Source of the DNA: Ruegeria sp. PrR005
GTDB lineage: Bacteria; Pseudomonadota; Alphaproteobacteria; Rhodobacterales; Rhodobacteraceae
Assembly: GCF_010500245.1 (NCBI RefSeq)
Contig: NZ_JAAGOX010000004.1
Span: 1-64,000 of the forward strand
DNA: 64,000 bases
Direction: 5' to 3'
A model generated the notes under the pieces. It saw only the letters and a program-made list of their open reading frames with translations, was not told where the DNA came from and ran no database searches. Positions 15,577 to 24,867 of this stretch are shown piece after piece (position 1 is the stretch's first letter; each line of letters opens with the position of its first letter). The translations under genes and the position numbers were made by a program.

Positions 15577-16557
15577 TCAGTTGCCTGCGGCGTCAAGGAT
15601 CGCCTTGCCCGCATCGCCCGTGGCCGCAAGGTAAGCGTCATAGACCGGCTGCGCCACGGCTTTCCAGGCGGCCAGGTCCTCGTCGCTGAGCTCGACCACT
15701 GTCATGCCGTTTTCCTTGGCGGCAGCATAGGCTTCGGCCTCGATCTCGGACATGCGGTTGCGCACATCCTCTTGCGCGACGCTGGCGGCCTCGCGGATCT
15801 GGCCTTGGATCTCGGGCGAAAGACCGTTCCACCAGTCGGTGTTGACCACCACGACAAACTCGATATCGGCATGGTTGGTCACGGTGATCGTGTCCATCAC
15901 CTCCCACAGCTTGCGCGACTTGACGCCGGAGACGCCGGTCATGCCGACATCGACGGTGCCACGCTGATAGGCCAGGTATTGTTCCGAGCCGGAGACCAGT
16001 GTCGGCGCCCCGCCAGCGGCGGTGACAAAATCGCCCAGCGTCTTGCCGAATACCCGCACCTTCTTGCCCTTGAGGTCCTCGGGCGTCTTGATCGGCCCGC
16101 CCTGCGACAGCATCACCGCGCCGCCATAGGCCTGCCAGAACAGAATCTGGCCGCCTGTCTTGGCCACCTCGGCCTCGATGGCGGTGCGGATCGGGCTGCC
16201 TTCGGCGACGGCAGCGCGCACCTTGTCCTCGGAGTTGAAGAGGAAGGGCATGTAGAAGACATCGACCACCGGCGCATCCCCCACATAGCGCGTCAAGGAG
16301 GCCACCCCGGCCTCGATCGCACCCGAGCCGACGGCAGCGGGCACTTCCTTGTCCTTGTAGAGCGTGGCGCTGTCGTAGATCTCGACGTCGATGGCGCCGC
16401 CGGTGCGGGCCTCGACCTCTTTCTCGAACAGTTGCAGGTTCTGGCCCAGGTGGCTCTTCAGCGGCAATTGCAGCGAGATGCGCATCTTTTCGGTGGCACT
16501 GGCGGTCGTTGCCATCAGGGTCAGGCCCAATGCGGTGCCCAGCAATGTCTTCATCAT
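15577..16557 (-). CDS. TRAP transporter periplasmic solute-binding protein (DctP family)
   Basis: The protein of about 326 residues has a Sec signal peptide (LLGTALGLTLMATTASA) and a DctP fold: GGAIDVEIYDSATLYKDKEV, LKGKKVRVFG and EQYLAYQRGTVDVGMTG, which resembles the ligand-binding Arg helix of the family. Tandem ATG codons at 16557 and 16554 follow GGAGGAGA, and either may start translation. It is the first gene of a minus-strand operon with dctQ, dctM and an ICL-family lyase. Binding of a carboxylate is expected for the family, and the lyase hints at a branched or hydroxy dicarboxylate. Confidence 0.92.
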   Translation of the reverse strand: MMKTLLGTALGLTLMATTASATEKMRISLQLPLKSHLGQNLQLFEKEVEARTGGAIDVEIYDSATLYKDKEVPAAVGSGAIEAGVASLTRYVGDAPVVDVFYMPFLFNSEDKVRAAVAEGSPIRTAIEAEVAKTGGQILFWQAYGGAVMLSQGGPIKTPEDLKGKKVRVFGKTLGDFVTAAGGAPTLVSGSEQYLAYQRGTVDVGMTGVSGVKSRKLWEVMDTITVTNHADIEFVVVVNTDWWNGLSPEIQGQIREAASVAQEDVRNRMSEIEAEAYAAAKENGMTVVELSDEDLAAWKAVAQPVYDAYLAATGDAGKAILDAAGN

Positions 16558-16662
16558 ATCTCTCTCCTCCCAATTGTGGAGCGAGACTATCGCGACGGTC
16601 CCATTTCGCAAGACCTTATGCACATTGTGGAATATCAGGAACGGGGCCGCTGGCCCGTGCCC

Positions 16663-17241
16663 TCAGCTGCCCCAAATCGCCTTGACGTAGTTGCGGGTTT
16701 CCTCGTAGGGCGGCACGCCGCCGTGCTTGGTGACCGCCTCGGGCCCGGCGTTGTAGGCCGCAAGCGCCAGGCGCCAGGACTTGAACCTTGTGTACTGGCG
16801 CGACAGATAGCGCGCGCCGCCGTCCAGGTTTTCATAAGGGTTCTTCGGATCGACCCCCAGGCGCCGGGCGGTATCGGGCATCAGCTGTGCCAGGCCCATG
16901 GCGCCCTTGTGCGATTTGGCGTGCGGGTTCCAGCCGCTTTCCTGCTGCACGAGGCGCAGGAACAGATCCTCGGGCACGTTGTGTCGGCGCGCGGCGTCGC
17001 GGGCCATTTGCAGATACTCGCCCTTGTATTTGCCGACATAGCGCTTGTCGAAACTGCCTTGGGCCGAGGGCGGCTTCAGGCGGGTCGACGACTCGTACTG
17101 GCTGGCGCCGCGGGTATCCAGAAGCTTGGCCTGTTTCTGAAAGATGTCGCGCCGATTCTTGGTGGAGAACATATCCGCCTGCACGGGCATGGCCGCAACA
17201 GAGACCGCCGCGATAAGAAAACCGGAAACAAGCCTGCGCAT
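16663..17241 (-). CDS. Lytic transglycosylase (SLT domain)
   Basis: The 192-residue secreted protein has a signal peptide ([19 protein letters not shown]) and a C-terminal SLT domain from about residue 85. The catalytic Glu101 is in [10 protein letters not shown], followed by [21 protein letters not shown] and [12 protein letters not shown], which are the classic family-1 motifs. It cleaves the MurNAc-GlcNAc bond of peptidoglycan in the periplasm. The start at 17241 has only a weak ribosome-binding site but is placed exactly before the signal peptide. It is divergent from ssb with a 205-base gap. Confidence 0.92.
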   Translation of the reverse strand: MRRLVSGFLIAAVSVAAMPVQADMFSTKNRRDIFQKQAKLLDTRGASQYESSTRLKPPSAQGSFDKRYVGKYKGEYLQMARDAARRHNVPEDLFLRLVQQESGWNPHAKSHKGAMGLAQLMPDTARRLGVDPKNPYENLDGGARYLSRQYTRFKSWRLALAAYNAGPEAVTKHGGVPPYEETRNYVKAIWGS

Positions 17242-17446
17242 TCTTGGTAACCTGTTCTTAAACCCTCGCGCGGGACTATACGGTCTTTGGCGTGAATTGG
17301 AACCCTTGCGAGACCCGGGCGACGGGATCGGCGGCCTGCCGCTTCCGGTTTCCCTCTGCCGCCCGGCGCGTGTAGGGTCTGCGCAGCGGGTCTTGGTGAG
17401 ATTCGCGACACATGAATCAGACAGTGAGAAAAAAGCGGGGAAACAT

Positions 17447-17986
17447 ATGGCTGGCTCGGTCAACAAAGTCATTCTGGTGGGAAATCTGGGCCGCGACCCC
17501 GAAGTGAGGTCGTTTCAGAACGGCGGCAAGGTCTGCAACCTGCGAATCGCAACATCCGAGACCTGGAAAGACCGCAACACCGGTGAACGCCGCGAACGCA
17601 CCGAATGGCATTCGGTCGCAATTTTCAACGAGGGTCTGGCCCGCGTCGCCGAGCAGTACCTGCGCAAAGGGTCCAAGGTCTATATCGAGGGCCAGTTGCA
17701 GACTCGCAAATGGCAGGACCAGTCCGGCCAGGACCGTTATTCCACCGAGGTTGTGTTGCAGGGCTTTGGCTCGACGCTGGTGATGCTCGACGGCCGTGGC
17801 GAAGGCGGCGGCAGTGGCGGCGGAAACTATGGCGGCGGCCAGGGCGGCGGCGATCCTTATGGCGGCTATGACAGCGGCCCCTCGGGCGATCCCTATGGCG
17901 GCGGCCCCTCGGGCGGTGGCAGCGGTGGCGGACGCGGGCGTGGACCGACCTCGGGCGGGATCGACGACGACGAAATCCCGTTCTAA
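17447..17986 (+). CDS. ssb: Single-stranded DNA-binding protein
   Basis: The 179-residue protein starts with [18 protein letters not shown] and has the OB fold to about residue 110 ([22 protein letters not shown]). A very glycine-rich disordered linker of about 60 residues follows, with GGGS, YGGG and DPYGG repeats. The acidic C-terminal tip DDDEIPF is the docking peptide for replication and repair partners. The start at 17447 follows AGCGGGGAAA. No alphaproteobacterial LexA box (GTTC-N7-GTTC) was found upstream. The next gene starts 16 bases later. Confidence 0.96.
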   Translation: MAGSVNKVILVGNLGRDPEVRSFQNGGKVCNLRIATSETWKDRNTGERRERTEWHSVAIFNEGLARVAEQYLRKGSKVYIEGQLQTRKWQDQSGQDRYSTEVVLQGFGSTLVMLDGRGEGGGSGGGNYGGGQGGGDPYGGYDSGPSGDPYGGGPSGGGSGGGRGRGPTSGGIDDDEIPF

Positions 17987-18001
17987 GATCGGAGGCTAAT
18001 C

Positions 18002-19072
18002 ATGACATGGTCCTTCTCCCTCGGCCGTCTCTTCGGCTCGGAACTGAAGGTCCATGTCACCTTTTTCCTGCTGATCGGCTGGATCGGTGTTTCCGCCTAT
18101 CAGATGGGCGGCTGGCCGAGCGCGGTGGAGAACACCGGTTTTGTGCTGGCGCTGTTTGCCTGTGTGGTGGCGCATGAATATGGTCATGCCCTGACCGCGC
18201 GCCGCTATGGCATCCGCACCCCCGATATCACGTTACTGCCCATCGGCGGGCTGGCCCGGCTGGACCGGATGCCCGAGAAACCGGGGCAAGAGATCGTGGT
18301 GGCGCTGGCCGGCCCGGCGGTGAATGTCGCGATCTGGATCGTGCTGACCCTGCTCGGCGTCGATACAAGGCTGGAGACGCTGACGGCCATCGACAGTGCC
18401 GAGCCCGATTTCCTGTCCCGGTTGGCGATGGTCAATCTGTTCCTGGCGGTGTTCAACATGATCCCCGCCTTTCCGATGGATGGCGGGCGCGTTCTGCGTG
18501 CGGCGCTCAGCCTGAGCATGGACCGGGTACGCGCCACCCGGATCGCGGCCGCCGCCGGGCAGCTGGTGGCGCTGCTCTTCGGCTTTGCCGGGCTGAGCGG
18601 CGGCAACCCGGTGCTGGTGCTGATCGCGGTCTTTGTCTTTATCGCCGCCAATGCCGAGGCGCAGGATGTCGCCATGCGCGCAGTGACCCGCCGCCTGCTG
18701 GCGCGCGACGCAATGATCACCCGGTTCGAGACACTGGGCCCGACTGACACGCTGGCCACCGCCGCGCAGGCGGTGCTGCATACCACCCAGCATGAGTTTC
18801 CGGTGCTGGATGGCGATGGGCAACTCTTGGGGTTCGTGACACGGGCACGGCTGTTCGCGGCGCTGGCCTCGGACCATCCGCGCTCGGATTCAGCGGAAAC
18901 CGTGATGGAGCGTGACATCCCGCAGGTGCCGCTTTCCAGCGGGTTGGAGACGGTTCTGGACGCGCTTTACAAAGGGGCACCCGCGGTTGCGGTCACCACA
19001 TCAGAGGGGCGGATGCTGGGCTATGTCACCCGCGAGAATGTGGGCGAACTGATGGTGATCCAGGGGCGGTAA
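18002..19072 (+). CDS. Site-2 protease family zinc metalloprotease (M50) with CBS domains
   Basis: The 356-residue membrane protease has the zinc motif His58-Glu59-Tyr-Gly-His62 inside the second hydrophobic segment. The third ligand motif is NMIPAFPMDGGRVLRA (about 152-167). At the C-terminus, from about residue 235, two CBS motifs follow (RDAMITRFETLGP, VMERDIPQVPLSSG), which usually bind adenine nucleotides and gate activity. Members cleave membrane-embedded regulators. It is 16 bases behind ssb and ends in a terminator that overlaps its stop codon. Confidence 0.9.
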   Translation: MTWSFSLGRLFGSELKVHVTFFLLIGWIGVSAYQMGGWPSAVENTGFVLALFACVVAHEYGHALTARRYGIRTPDITLLPIGGLARLDRMPEKPGQEIVVALAGPAVNVAIWIVLTLLGVDTRLETLTAIDSAEPDFLSRLAMVNLFLAVFNMIPAFPMDGGRVLRAALSLSMDRVRATRIAAAAGQLVALLFGFAGLSGGNPVLVLIAVFVFIAANAEAQDVAMRAVTRRLLARDAMITRFETLGPTDTLATAAQAVLHTTQHEFPVLDGDGQLLGFVTRARLFAALASDHPRSDSAETVMERDIPQVPLSSGLETVLDALYKGAPAVAVTTSEGRMLGYVTRENVGELMVIQGR

Positions 19073-19085
19073 ACGCCCCCTTTTT
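19063..19085 (+). terminator. Intrinsic terminator overlapping the M50 protease stop codon
   Basis: GGGGCG (19063-19068) and CGCCCC (19074-19079) enclose the loop GTAAA, which contains the stop codon, and TTTTT follows at 19081-19085. The T run ends on the last base of the convergent aroB gene, so both genes share this compact junction. Confidence 0.75.
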
Positions 19086-20197
19086 CAACAGGTTGCCAGC
19101 GCATCCTCAAGCACGGAAAGCACCGCCGCGCGCGGCACGTCCGAGGTGACGAAGGCCTTCCCGATGCCGCGCGCCAGGATAAAGCGCAACTGCCCGTCGA
19201 CCACCTTCTTGTCCTGCGCCATCAGATCGACCAGCGCCACCGCATCCGGCAGATCGCCGGGGATATCGGACAAATCGGTCTTCATCCCCATTGCCTTGAG
19301 ATGCGCGCGCACCCGGCTTGGGTCCTCTTGCGAGCAGAGACCCAGCCGCGCCGAGAGTTCAAACGCCAGCGCACAGCCGATCGCTACCCCCTCGCCATGC
19401 AAGAGCCGGTCGGAATAGCCGGTCGCCGCCTCGAGCGCGTGGCAGAAGGTATGCCCGAGGTTCAACAGCGCCCTGTCGCCCTGCTCGGTCTCGTCGCGGG
19501 CGACAATATCGGCCTTCATCTGAACCGAGCGGGTCACCGCCTCGACCCGGGCAGTCATGTCGCCTGCGGCCAACGCCGGGCCCTGCGCTTCGAGCCAGTC
19601 AAAGAACGCCGCATCGCCCAGCAGTCCGTATTTCACCACCTCGCCATAGCCAGCCAGGAAATCGCGCGCCGTCAGCGTGCCCAGCACCGAAGTATCCGCC
19701 AGCACCAGCGAGGGCTGGTGAAAGGCGCCGATCAGGTTCTTGCCATGGGTCGCGTTGATGCCGGTCTTGCCGCCCACCGAACTGTCCACCTGCGCCAGAA
19801 GCGAGGTCGGGATCTGCACGAACCGCACACCCCGGCGCAGAATGGCGGCGGCAAAGCCCGCCAGATCGCCAATCACCCCGCCGCCAAAGGCCACCACGAT
19901 ATCGTTACGCTCGACCTTCTGGTCCAGCAGCCAATCGACCGCGCGTTCCAGATGCGGCCAGCTTTTGGTAGCCTCACCGGGCGGCAGCGCCAGAGCCTCC
20001 ATCGTGATCCCGGCGGCGGCCAAGCCGTCGCGCAGCGCCTCCAGATGCAGACGTGCCACCGTCTCGTCGGTCAGCACGCAGACCCGGCGCCGTTTCATCA
20101 ACGGCGCGATGCGTGCACCCGCCTCGGCCAGCAGGCCCGGCCCGATTTCCACATCATAGCTGCGCGCCCCAAGCGCCACATGCACGGTATTCTTCAT
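19085..20197 (-). CDS. aroB: 3-dehydroquinate synthase
   Basis: The 370-residue cytoplasmic enzyme carries out step 2 of the shikimate pathway, converting DAHP to 3-dehydroquinate with NAD+ and a divalent metal. Recognisable features are VVAFGGGVIGDLAGFAAA, PTSLLAQVDSSVGGKTGIN, the metal region LLNLGHTFCHALE and LLHGEGVAIGC. The length is as expected. It starts one base after the aroK stop, giving an aroK-aroB operon on the minus strand, the arrangement common in Alphaproteobacteria. Confidence 0.96.
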   Translation of the reverse strand: MKNTVHVALGARSYDVEIGPGLLAEAGARIAPLMKRRRVCVLTDETVARLHLEALRDGLAAAGITMEALALPPGEATKSWPHLERAVDWLLDQKVERNDIVVAFGGGVIGDLAGFAAAILRRGVRFVQIPTSLLAQVDSSVGGKTGINATHGKNLIGAFHQPSLVLADTSVLGTLTARDFLAGYGEVVKYGLLGDAAFFDWLEAQGPALAAGDMTARVEAVTRSVQMKADIVARDETEQGDRALLNLGHTFCHALEAATGYSDRLLHGEGVAIGCALAFELSARLGLCSQEDPSRVRAHLKAMGMKTDLSDIPGDLPDAVALVDLMAQDKKVVDGQLRFILARGIGKAFVTSDVPRAAVLSVLEDALATC

Positions 20198-20198
20198 C

Positions 20199-20786
20199 TC
20201 AGGTCAGTTCCAATACGTCCGGCCGCGACTGCAAGGCTTCGATAACCCGGTCGGCCATCTGTTCGATCGAGGTTACGGCATCCGACACCACGGTCAGATC
20301 GGCCTCGGCATAGATCGGAACCCGTGCATCGTGAAGCGCGCGCAAGGTCGCACGCGGGTCGGGTGTGCGCAGCAAGGGGCGGGTATCCTTGTGCCGAACC
20401 CGGCTCCACAAGACGCTTAGATCCGCCTTGAGCCAGACCGAAACGCCGCGTTCGGAGATCATCTGGCGATTCGCAGGCGCCAGGAAGGCCCCACCGCCCG
20501 TGGACAGCACGCAAGGGCTGCCATCCAGAAGCCGGGCGATCACCATGCTTTCCTTTTCGCGAAAGAATGCCTCGCCATCGCGCGAGAATATCTCGGGAAT
20601 CGACATGTTTGCGGCCGCTTCGATCTCGGCATCGCTATCGAGGAAGGGAACCGCCAGTTTTTGCGCCAAAGCCTTGCCGACAGCGGTTTTTCCCGCCCCC
20701 ATCATACCCACCATCACCACGGTCTTGCGCAGAACAGACCGCGTGGTGCCCCTTGTTTGGGCTGAGTTATGCTCAATTTGCTTCAT
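20199..20786 (-). CDS. aroK: Shikimate kinase
   Basis: The 195-residue kinase phosphorylates shikimate at O-3 with ATP. The P-loop GMMGAGKT is at residues 27-34, the shikimate-binding Asp is in VPFLDSDAEIE, and LSTGGGAFL and the lid region (RVRHKDTRPLL) are present. About 20 extra residues precede the usual start, and an internal start is possible, but 20786 is the first ATG. It is transcribed with aroB and divergent from the small membrane protein gene at 20863. Confidence 0.95.
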   Translation of the reverse strand: MKQIEHNSAQTRGTTRSVLRKTVVMVGMMGAGKTAVGKALAQKLAVPFLDSDAEIEAAANMSIPEIFSRDGEAFFREKESMVIARLLDGSPCVLSTGGGAFLAPANRQMISERGVSVWLKADLSVLWSRVRHKDTRPLLRTPDPRATLRALHDARVPIYAEADLTVVSDAVTSIEQMADRVIEALQSRPDVLELT

Positions 20787-20862
20787 TCCACCGTGAATGA
20801 CGTGATCTTGTGAAAAAGGCCAGTTATAACTTGGTCAAAACAAAGAAATGAGGCAGTTTCAA

Positions 20863-21015
20863 ATGATGGGTCGTCTGGTCAAACTCGTGATTTACATCGT
20901 GTGTCTGAGTATCATCGGCCTGGTCGGTTATGCCTATGTGGGTCCCTTCTTTGGCGTCGATTTTTCCTCGCCACAAAAGGAGATACGACAACCGGTGGTG
21001 TTGAATGCCGACTAG
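20863..21015 (+). CDS. Small inner-membrane protein of 50 residues
   Basis: A short frame encodes MMGRLVKLVIYIVCLSIIG and continues through one membrane helix (about residues 6-27) to a tail FFGVDFSSPQKEIRQPVVLNAD. The start at 20863 is preferred over the in-frame ATG at 20848 because GAGG lies 10 bases upstream. The frame overlaps the start of the next gene by 11 bases, and xerD follows that gene after three bases. The good codon use, positive-inside N-terminus and coupled position make it a likely real gene. The function is unknown. Confidence 0.72.
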   Translation: MMGRLVKLVIYIVCLSIIGLVGYAYVGPFFGVDFSSPQKEIRQPVVLNAD

Positions 21016-22537
21016 GTTGGTCGTTTTACTGCTGGCCCTGCCCGGTCTCGGGCTGGCGCAGGCCCAGGAGCCCCTGTCCGTCATCGATTGGCTGAACACG
21101 CCGCCGCCGGCGAATCTGCCGGGGACGGTTCTGTTGGAGCCGCCCGTGACCCAGAGCGGCCAACAGCCGCAGATTGAGGTGACGCCACTGGAATCTCTGG
21201 CCCCGCCCCTGGGGCTGGTGGCGTCAAGCGTGACGGGCTTGCCCGTGGATCTCTGGCAGCGCAGCGACGCGCGGCAATTGGCAGAGCGGCTGATGAACGT
21301 ACCGGTTCGCGACAACCCGGCCATGCAGACGCTGCTCTATACCCTTCTGCTGTCGGAAACCCGCCCGCCGCACGGATCGGCCGAGGCGGGGGAAACCCTG
21401 TTGCTGGCCCGTCTGGACCGGCTCATGCAACTGGGTGCGGTGGACCCCGCGCAGGCCCTTGTACAACTGGCCGGGCCGACCGACACGGCCGAGCGGTTCG
21501 GCCGCTGGTTCAACGCGACCCTGCTGACCGGGGACGAGGATCGCAGCTGCGCGGCGCTGGTGGCTCAGCCTCACCTGGCGCCCGATTATGGCGCGCAAAT
21601 CTTCTGCACCGCGCGGCGTGGCGACTGGACCTCGGCCGCGCTGACGCTCGAAGCCGCGCATGCGCTCGAGCTGCTGCCATCGGCGTCGCTCGATCTGCTC
21701 GACCGGTTTCTCAGCCCCGAAATCTTCGAGGATCTACCGCCGCCGCAACGGCCCTCGCGCCCAGATCCTCTGACCTTTCGCCTGTTCGAGGCGATCGGAG
21801 AGCCGATGGCCACGGCCTCTTTGCCGCGCGCCTTCGCCAACGCCGATCTGCGCGACCTGGCGGGCTGGAAGGCGCAACTGGAGGCGGCCGAACGCCTGAC
21901 CCGGATCGGAGCTTTGACCCCGAACCAGTTGCTGGGTCTTTACACTCAAAGGACGCCGGCGGCCTCCGGTGGCATCTGGGACCGGGTTACCGCCTTGCAA
22001 CGCTTCGAGACCGCGCTGAATTCAAACAGCTCCGAGGCGGTGGCCAAAACCCTGCCGATTGTCTGGCTGGCGATGCAACAGGCCCGGCTGGAAGTTCCCT
22101 TTGCCCATCTGTTTGCCGAGGCGCTGGCCAATCAGGCGCTGACCGATCCCAAGGCGGCCGCGCTTGCCTGGCGGATACGGCTGTTGTCCCCCGATTACGA
22201 GGTCGCGGCGCGCGCACCGGTCGGAACCGACGCCGAGGCGGGTTTTCTTGCGGCCTTGGCCAAGGGAGAGCCGGGGAATGTGCTGCCGCCCTCGCCACGC
22301 GCCGCCGCGATTGCGCAAGGGTTCTCGCCCGACGCACGGCTGTCGCCGGAGCTGGAACTGATGCTGGACGAAGGGCATCTGGGCGAGGCTATCCTGGAAG
22401 GGATGGACCGGTTCGCGCGCGGCGCCCAGGGCAATCATGGCGATCTGGCGATGGCGCTGGCCCTGTTCCGTCGTGTCGGCCTGGAAGACACCGCGCGCCG
22501 GGCCGCCTTGCAACTGATTCTGCTGGACCGGAACTGA
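21005..22537 (+). CDS. Secreted protein of unknown function
   Basis: The 510-residue protein has a clear signal peptide (RLVVLLLALPGLGLAQA, cleavage near residue 20). The mature part is largely helical, rich in Ala, Leu and Pro, with repeated helix-pair-like stretches (AAERLTRIGALTPNQLLGLY, ALALFRRVGLEDTARRAAL) suggesting an alpha-solenoid. I recognise no catalytic motif. It overlaps the small membrane protein gene by 11 bases and ends three bases before xerD, so all three are probably co-transcribed. Proteins of this kind between aroK and xerD recur in Rhodobacteraceae as far as I recall. A periplasmic role is inferred. Confidence 0.82.
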   Translation: MPTRLVVLLLALPGLGLAQAQEPLSVIDWLNTPPPANLPGTVLLEPPVTQSGQQPQIEVTPLESLAPPLGLVASSVTGLPVDLWQRSDARQLAERLMNVPVRDNPAMQTLLYTLLLSETRPPHGSAEAGETLLLARLDRLMQLGAVDPAQALVQLAGPTDTAERFGRWFNATLLTGDEDRSCAALVAQPHLAPDYGAQIFCTARRGDWTSAALTLEAAHALELLPSASLDLLDRFLSPEIFEDLPPPQRPSRPDPLTFRLFEAIGEPMATASLPRAFANADLRDLAGWKAQLEAAERLTRIGALTPNQLLGLYTQRTPAASGGIWDRVTALQRFETALNSNSSEAVAKTLPIVWLAMQQARLEVPFAHLFAEALANQALTDPKAAALAWRIRLLSPDYEVAARAPVGTDAEAGFLAALAKGEPGNVLPPSPRAAAIAQGFSPDARLSPELELMLDEGHLGEAILEGMDRFARGAQGNHGDLAMALALFRRVGLEDTARRAALQLILLDRN

Positions 22538-22540
22538 GCC

Positions 22541-23497
22541 ATGACCGCGCCCGCCAGTCCGGACCGCTGGATCTCGACCTTTCTGGAAGCGCAGGCCGCC
22601 GAGTTGGGGGCCGCCACCAACACGCTGCTGGCCTATGGCCGCGACCTGATGGATTTCGCCGCGTTCCTGGAACAGCGCAGCACCGGTTTTGCCGAAGCCG
22701 ACCGTGACATGGTCGAAGCCTATCTGATCCAGTGCGACGCCCAGGGGCTGGCCCGCTCCACCCGGGCCCGGCGCCTGTCGGCGATCAAGCAACTGTACCG
22801 CTTTGCCTTTGAGGAAGGCTGGCGCGGCGATAACCCGGCGATCCAGATCCGGGGGCCCGGACGGCTGAAATCCCTGCCCAAGACACTGGAGGTGGTCGAG
22901 GTCGACCGCCTGCTCGATGCGGCCCGTCAATCGGGCCGGACCGAGGCTGACAGGTTGCGCAACATCTGCCTGATGGAGGTGCTCTATGCCACGGGCATGC
23001 GGGTGAGCGAGCTTGTGTCGCTGCCAGTCTCAGCCGCGCGTGGCGATCCGCGGATGCTGTTGGTGCGCGGCAAGGGCGGCAAGGAGCGTATGGTGCCGCT
23101 GTCCCCTCCGGCCCGTGCGGCGCTGGCGACTTGGCTTGCCGCCCGTGATGCGGCCGAAGACGAGGCGGTCGCCAAGGGCAAGGCACGCAGCGCTCATCTG
23201 TTTCCTTCGCGCGGCAAGAGCGGCCACCTGACGCGCCATGCGTTCTACCTGCTAATCAAGGATTTTGCGGTGGCGGGCGGCATCGACCCCGGCAAGGTGA
23301 CACCCCACACGCTGCGCCATGCCTTTGCCACCCACCTGCTGGCCAATGGTGCCGATCTGCGGACCATTCAGACCCTGTTGGGCCATGCCGACGTGGCAAC
23401 GACCGAGATCTACACCCATGTGCTGGACGAACGGCTGGCGGAACTGGTGTTGTCGCACCATCCGCTGGCGCGAACAAAGTCGCGGGATTCCGACTGA
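22541..23497 (+). CDS. xerD: Site-specific tyrosine recombinase XerD
   Basis: The 318-residue recombinase has a complete active site: Arg154 (GMRVSEL), Lys178 (GKGGKER), His256-X2-Arg259 (HTLRHAFATHLL), His282 (LLGHADVATTEIY) and the nucleophile Tyr291. The N-terminal core-binding SAM-like domain occupies about residues 5-105. With XerC it resolves chromosome dimers at dif. The PGRLKSLPKTL linker and the aroK/aroB neighbourhood favour XerD over XerC. It starts three bases after the preceding gene. Confidence 0.92.
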   Translation: MTAPASPDRWISTFLEAQAAELGAATNTLLAYGRDLMDFAAFLEQRSTGFAEADRDMVEAYLIQCDAQGLARSTRARRLSAIKQLYRFAFEEGWRGDNPAIQIRGPGRLKSLPKTLEVVEVDRLLDAARQSGRTEADRLRNICLMEVLYATGMRVSELVSLPVSAARGDPRMLLVRGKGGKERMVPLSPPARAALATWLAARDAAEDEAVAKGKARSAHLFPSRGKSGHLTRHAFYLLIKDFAVAGGIDPGKVTPHTLRHAFATHLLANGADLRTIQTLLGHADVATTEIYTHVLDERLAELVLSHHPLARTKSRDSD

Positions 23498-23559
23498 CCC
23501 CTTGATCGGATGCGGGCCGAACCCCATAACGGATGCCACATCAACAAGTTTCAGGACCA

Positions 23560-24867
23560 ATGGACCCTTCTTCTTCGGCGCTTGACAGCGCATTCTGGAT
23601 CACGGCTGGCGCCATCCTGGGCCTGCTTGTCCTTTCGGCCTTCTTTTCGGGTTCCGAGACGGCGCTGACCGCCGCGTCACGCGGCAAGCTGCGCAGTCAG
23701 GCCGACCGGGGGTCGACCGGTGCCGAAAAGGCGCTGAAGATCACCGAGAACAACGAAAAGCTGATCGGTTCGGTCCTGCTTGGCAACAATATCGTAAACA
23801 TCCTGTCGGCCTCTCTGGCCACCGCGCTGTTCACCCGGCTGTTCGGGGAAAGCGGCGTGGCGCTGGCCACTATCGTGATGACGATGCTGGTGCTGGTCTT
23901 TGCCGAGGTGCTGCCCAAGACCTATGCCATCACCAATGCCGAAAAGGCCGCCGCCGCCGTGGCCCCGATCATCAGCGTGGTGGTGATGCTGTTTGCACCC
24001 ATTGTCGCCCTGGTCCGGGTGCTGGTGCGCGGGGTTCTGCGCCTCTTTGGCGTGCAGATCGACCCCGACAGCCATATCATGGCGGTGCGCGAGGAGATTG
24101 CCGGCGCGCTCTATCTCGGCCATTCCGAGGGCGTCGTCGAAAAGGAGGACCGCGACCGCATCCTGGGCGCGCTGGACCTGGCCGAGCGCACGGTCGAAGA
24201 GATCATGCTGCACCGCTCGAACATCCTGATGCTGGATGCCGACGCCGAGCCCGAGGCGATCCTGGCGCAATGTCTGGAAAGCCCGCATACCCGCCTGCCT
24301 GTCTATCGGGGAGAGCAGGAAAACATCATTGGCGTGGTTCATGCCAAGGACCTGTTCCGCGCCATGTATGCCCAGGTCGGCGGAACCGATGGCAATACAA
24401 GGCGGCTGAAGGATTTCGATATCACCAAGGTGGCAACCGCCCCCTATTTCGTGCCCGAAACCACCACGCTCGACGATCAGATGCGCGCCTTTTTGCGGAT
24501 GCGCAGCCATTTCGCGCTGGTGGTGGACGAATACGGGTCGCTGCGCGGGCTGATCACGCTCGAGGATATTCTGGAAGAGATCGTGGGAGAGATCACCGAC
24601 GAATTCGATCTGGAGAGCGAAACGCCCGTCACCCGCAGCGAGGACGGCCAGTTCGTGGTCGAAGGCGCCACCACCATCCGCGATCTCAACCGTGCGCTGG
24701 ACTGGACCTTGCCGGATGACGAGGCGAATACCGTGGCTGGTCTGGTTATCCACGAGGCGCAGATGATCCCGACCATCGGCCAGGTCTTTGCCTTTCACGG
24801 CTTTCGTTTCGAGGTGACGGGCCGCGAAGGCAACCGCATCACCGAATTGAAGATCCGCCCGCTATGA
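23560..24867 (+). CDS. CNNM/CorC-family transmembrane protein with CBS pair
   Basis: The 435-residue protein has an N-terminal DUF21/CNNM domain of about four membrane helices (SAFFSGSETALTAAS, NIVNILSASLATALF, EVLPKTYAITNAE). A CBS pair follows (MLHRSNILMLDADAEPE to LRMRSHFALVVDEYGS) with the typical link RGLITLEDILEEIVGEI. A C-terminal CorC_HlyC domain (VEGATTIRDLNRAL to GREGNRITELKI) closes the protein. The family is linked to Mg2+/Co2+ efflux or membrane ion homeostasis and is often mislabelled hemolysin. The start at 23560 follows AGGA, though ATG 23533 is also possible. It overlaps the next gene by four bases. Confidence 0.9.
   Translation: MDPSSSALDSAFWITAGAILGLLVLSAFFSGSETALTAASRGKLRSQADRGSTGAEKALKITENNEKLIGSVLLGNNIVNILSASLATALFTRLFGESGVALATIVMTMLVLVFAEVLPKTYAITNAEKAAAAVAPIISVVVMLFAPIVALVRVLVRGVLRLFGVQIDPDSHIMAVREEIAGALYLGHSEGVVEKEDRDRILGALDLAERTVEEIMLHRSNILMLDADAEPEAILAQCLESPHTRLPVYRGEQENIIGVVHAKDLFRAMYAQVGGTDGNTRRLKDFDITKVATAPYFVPETTTLDDQMRAFLRMRSHFALVVDEYGSLRGLITLEDILEEIVGEITDEFDLESETPVTRSEDGQFVVEGATTIRDLNRALDWTLPDDEANTVAGLVIHEAQMIPTIGQVFAFHGFRFEVTGREGNRITELKIRPL

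Noticed and set aside
17242-17446. LexA box upstream of ssb
   Set aside because: Only one GTTC-like half was found; no GTTC-N7-GTTC pair is present.
17810-17950. Short GGCGGC tandem repeats as a microsatellite or CRISPR-like array
   Set aside because: They encode the Gly-rich linker of SSB and have no regular spacer structure.
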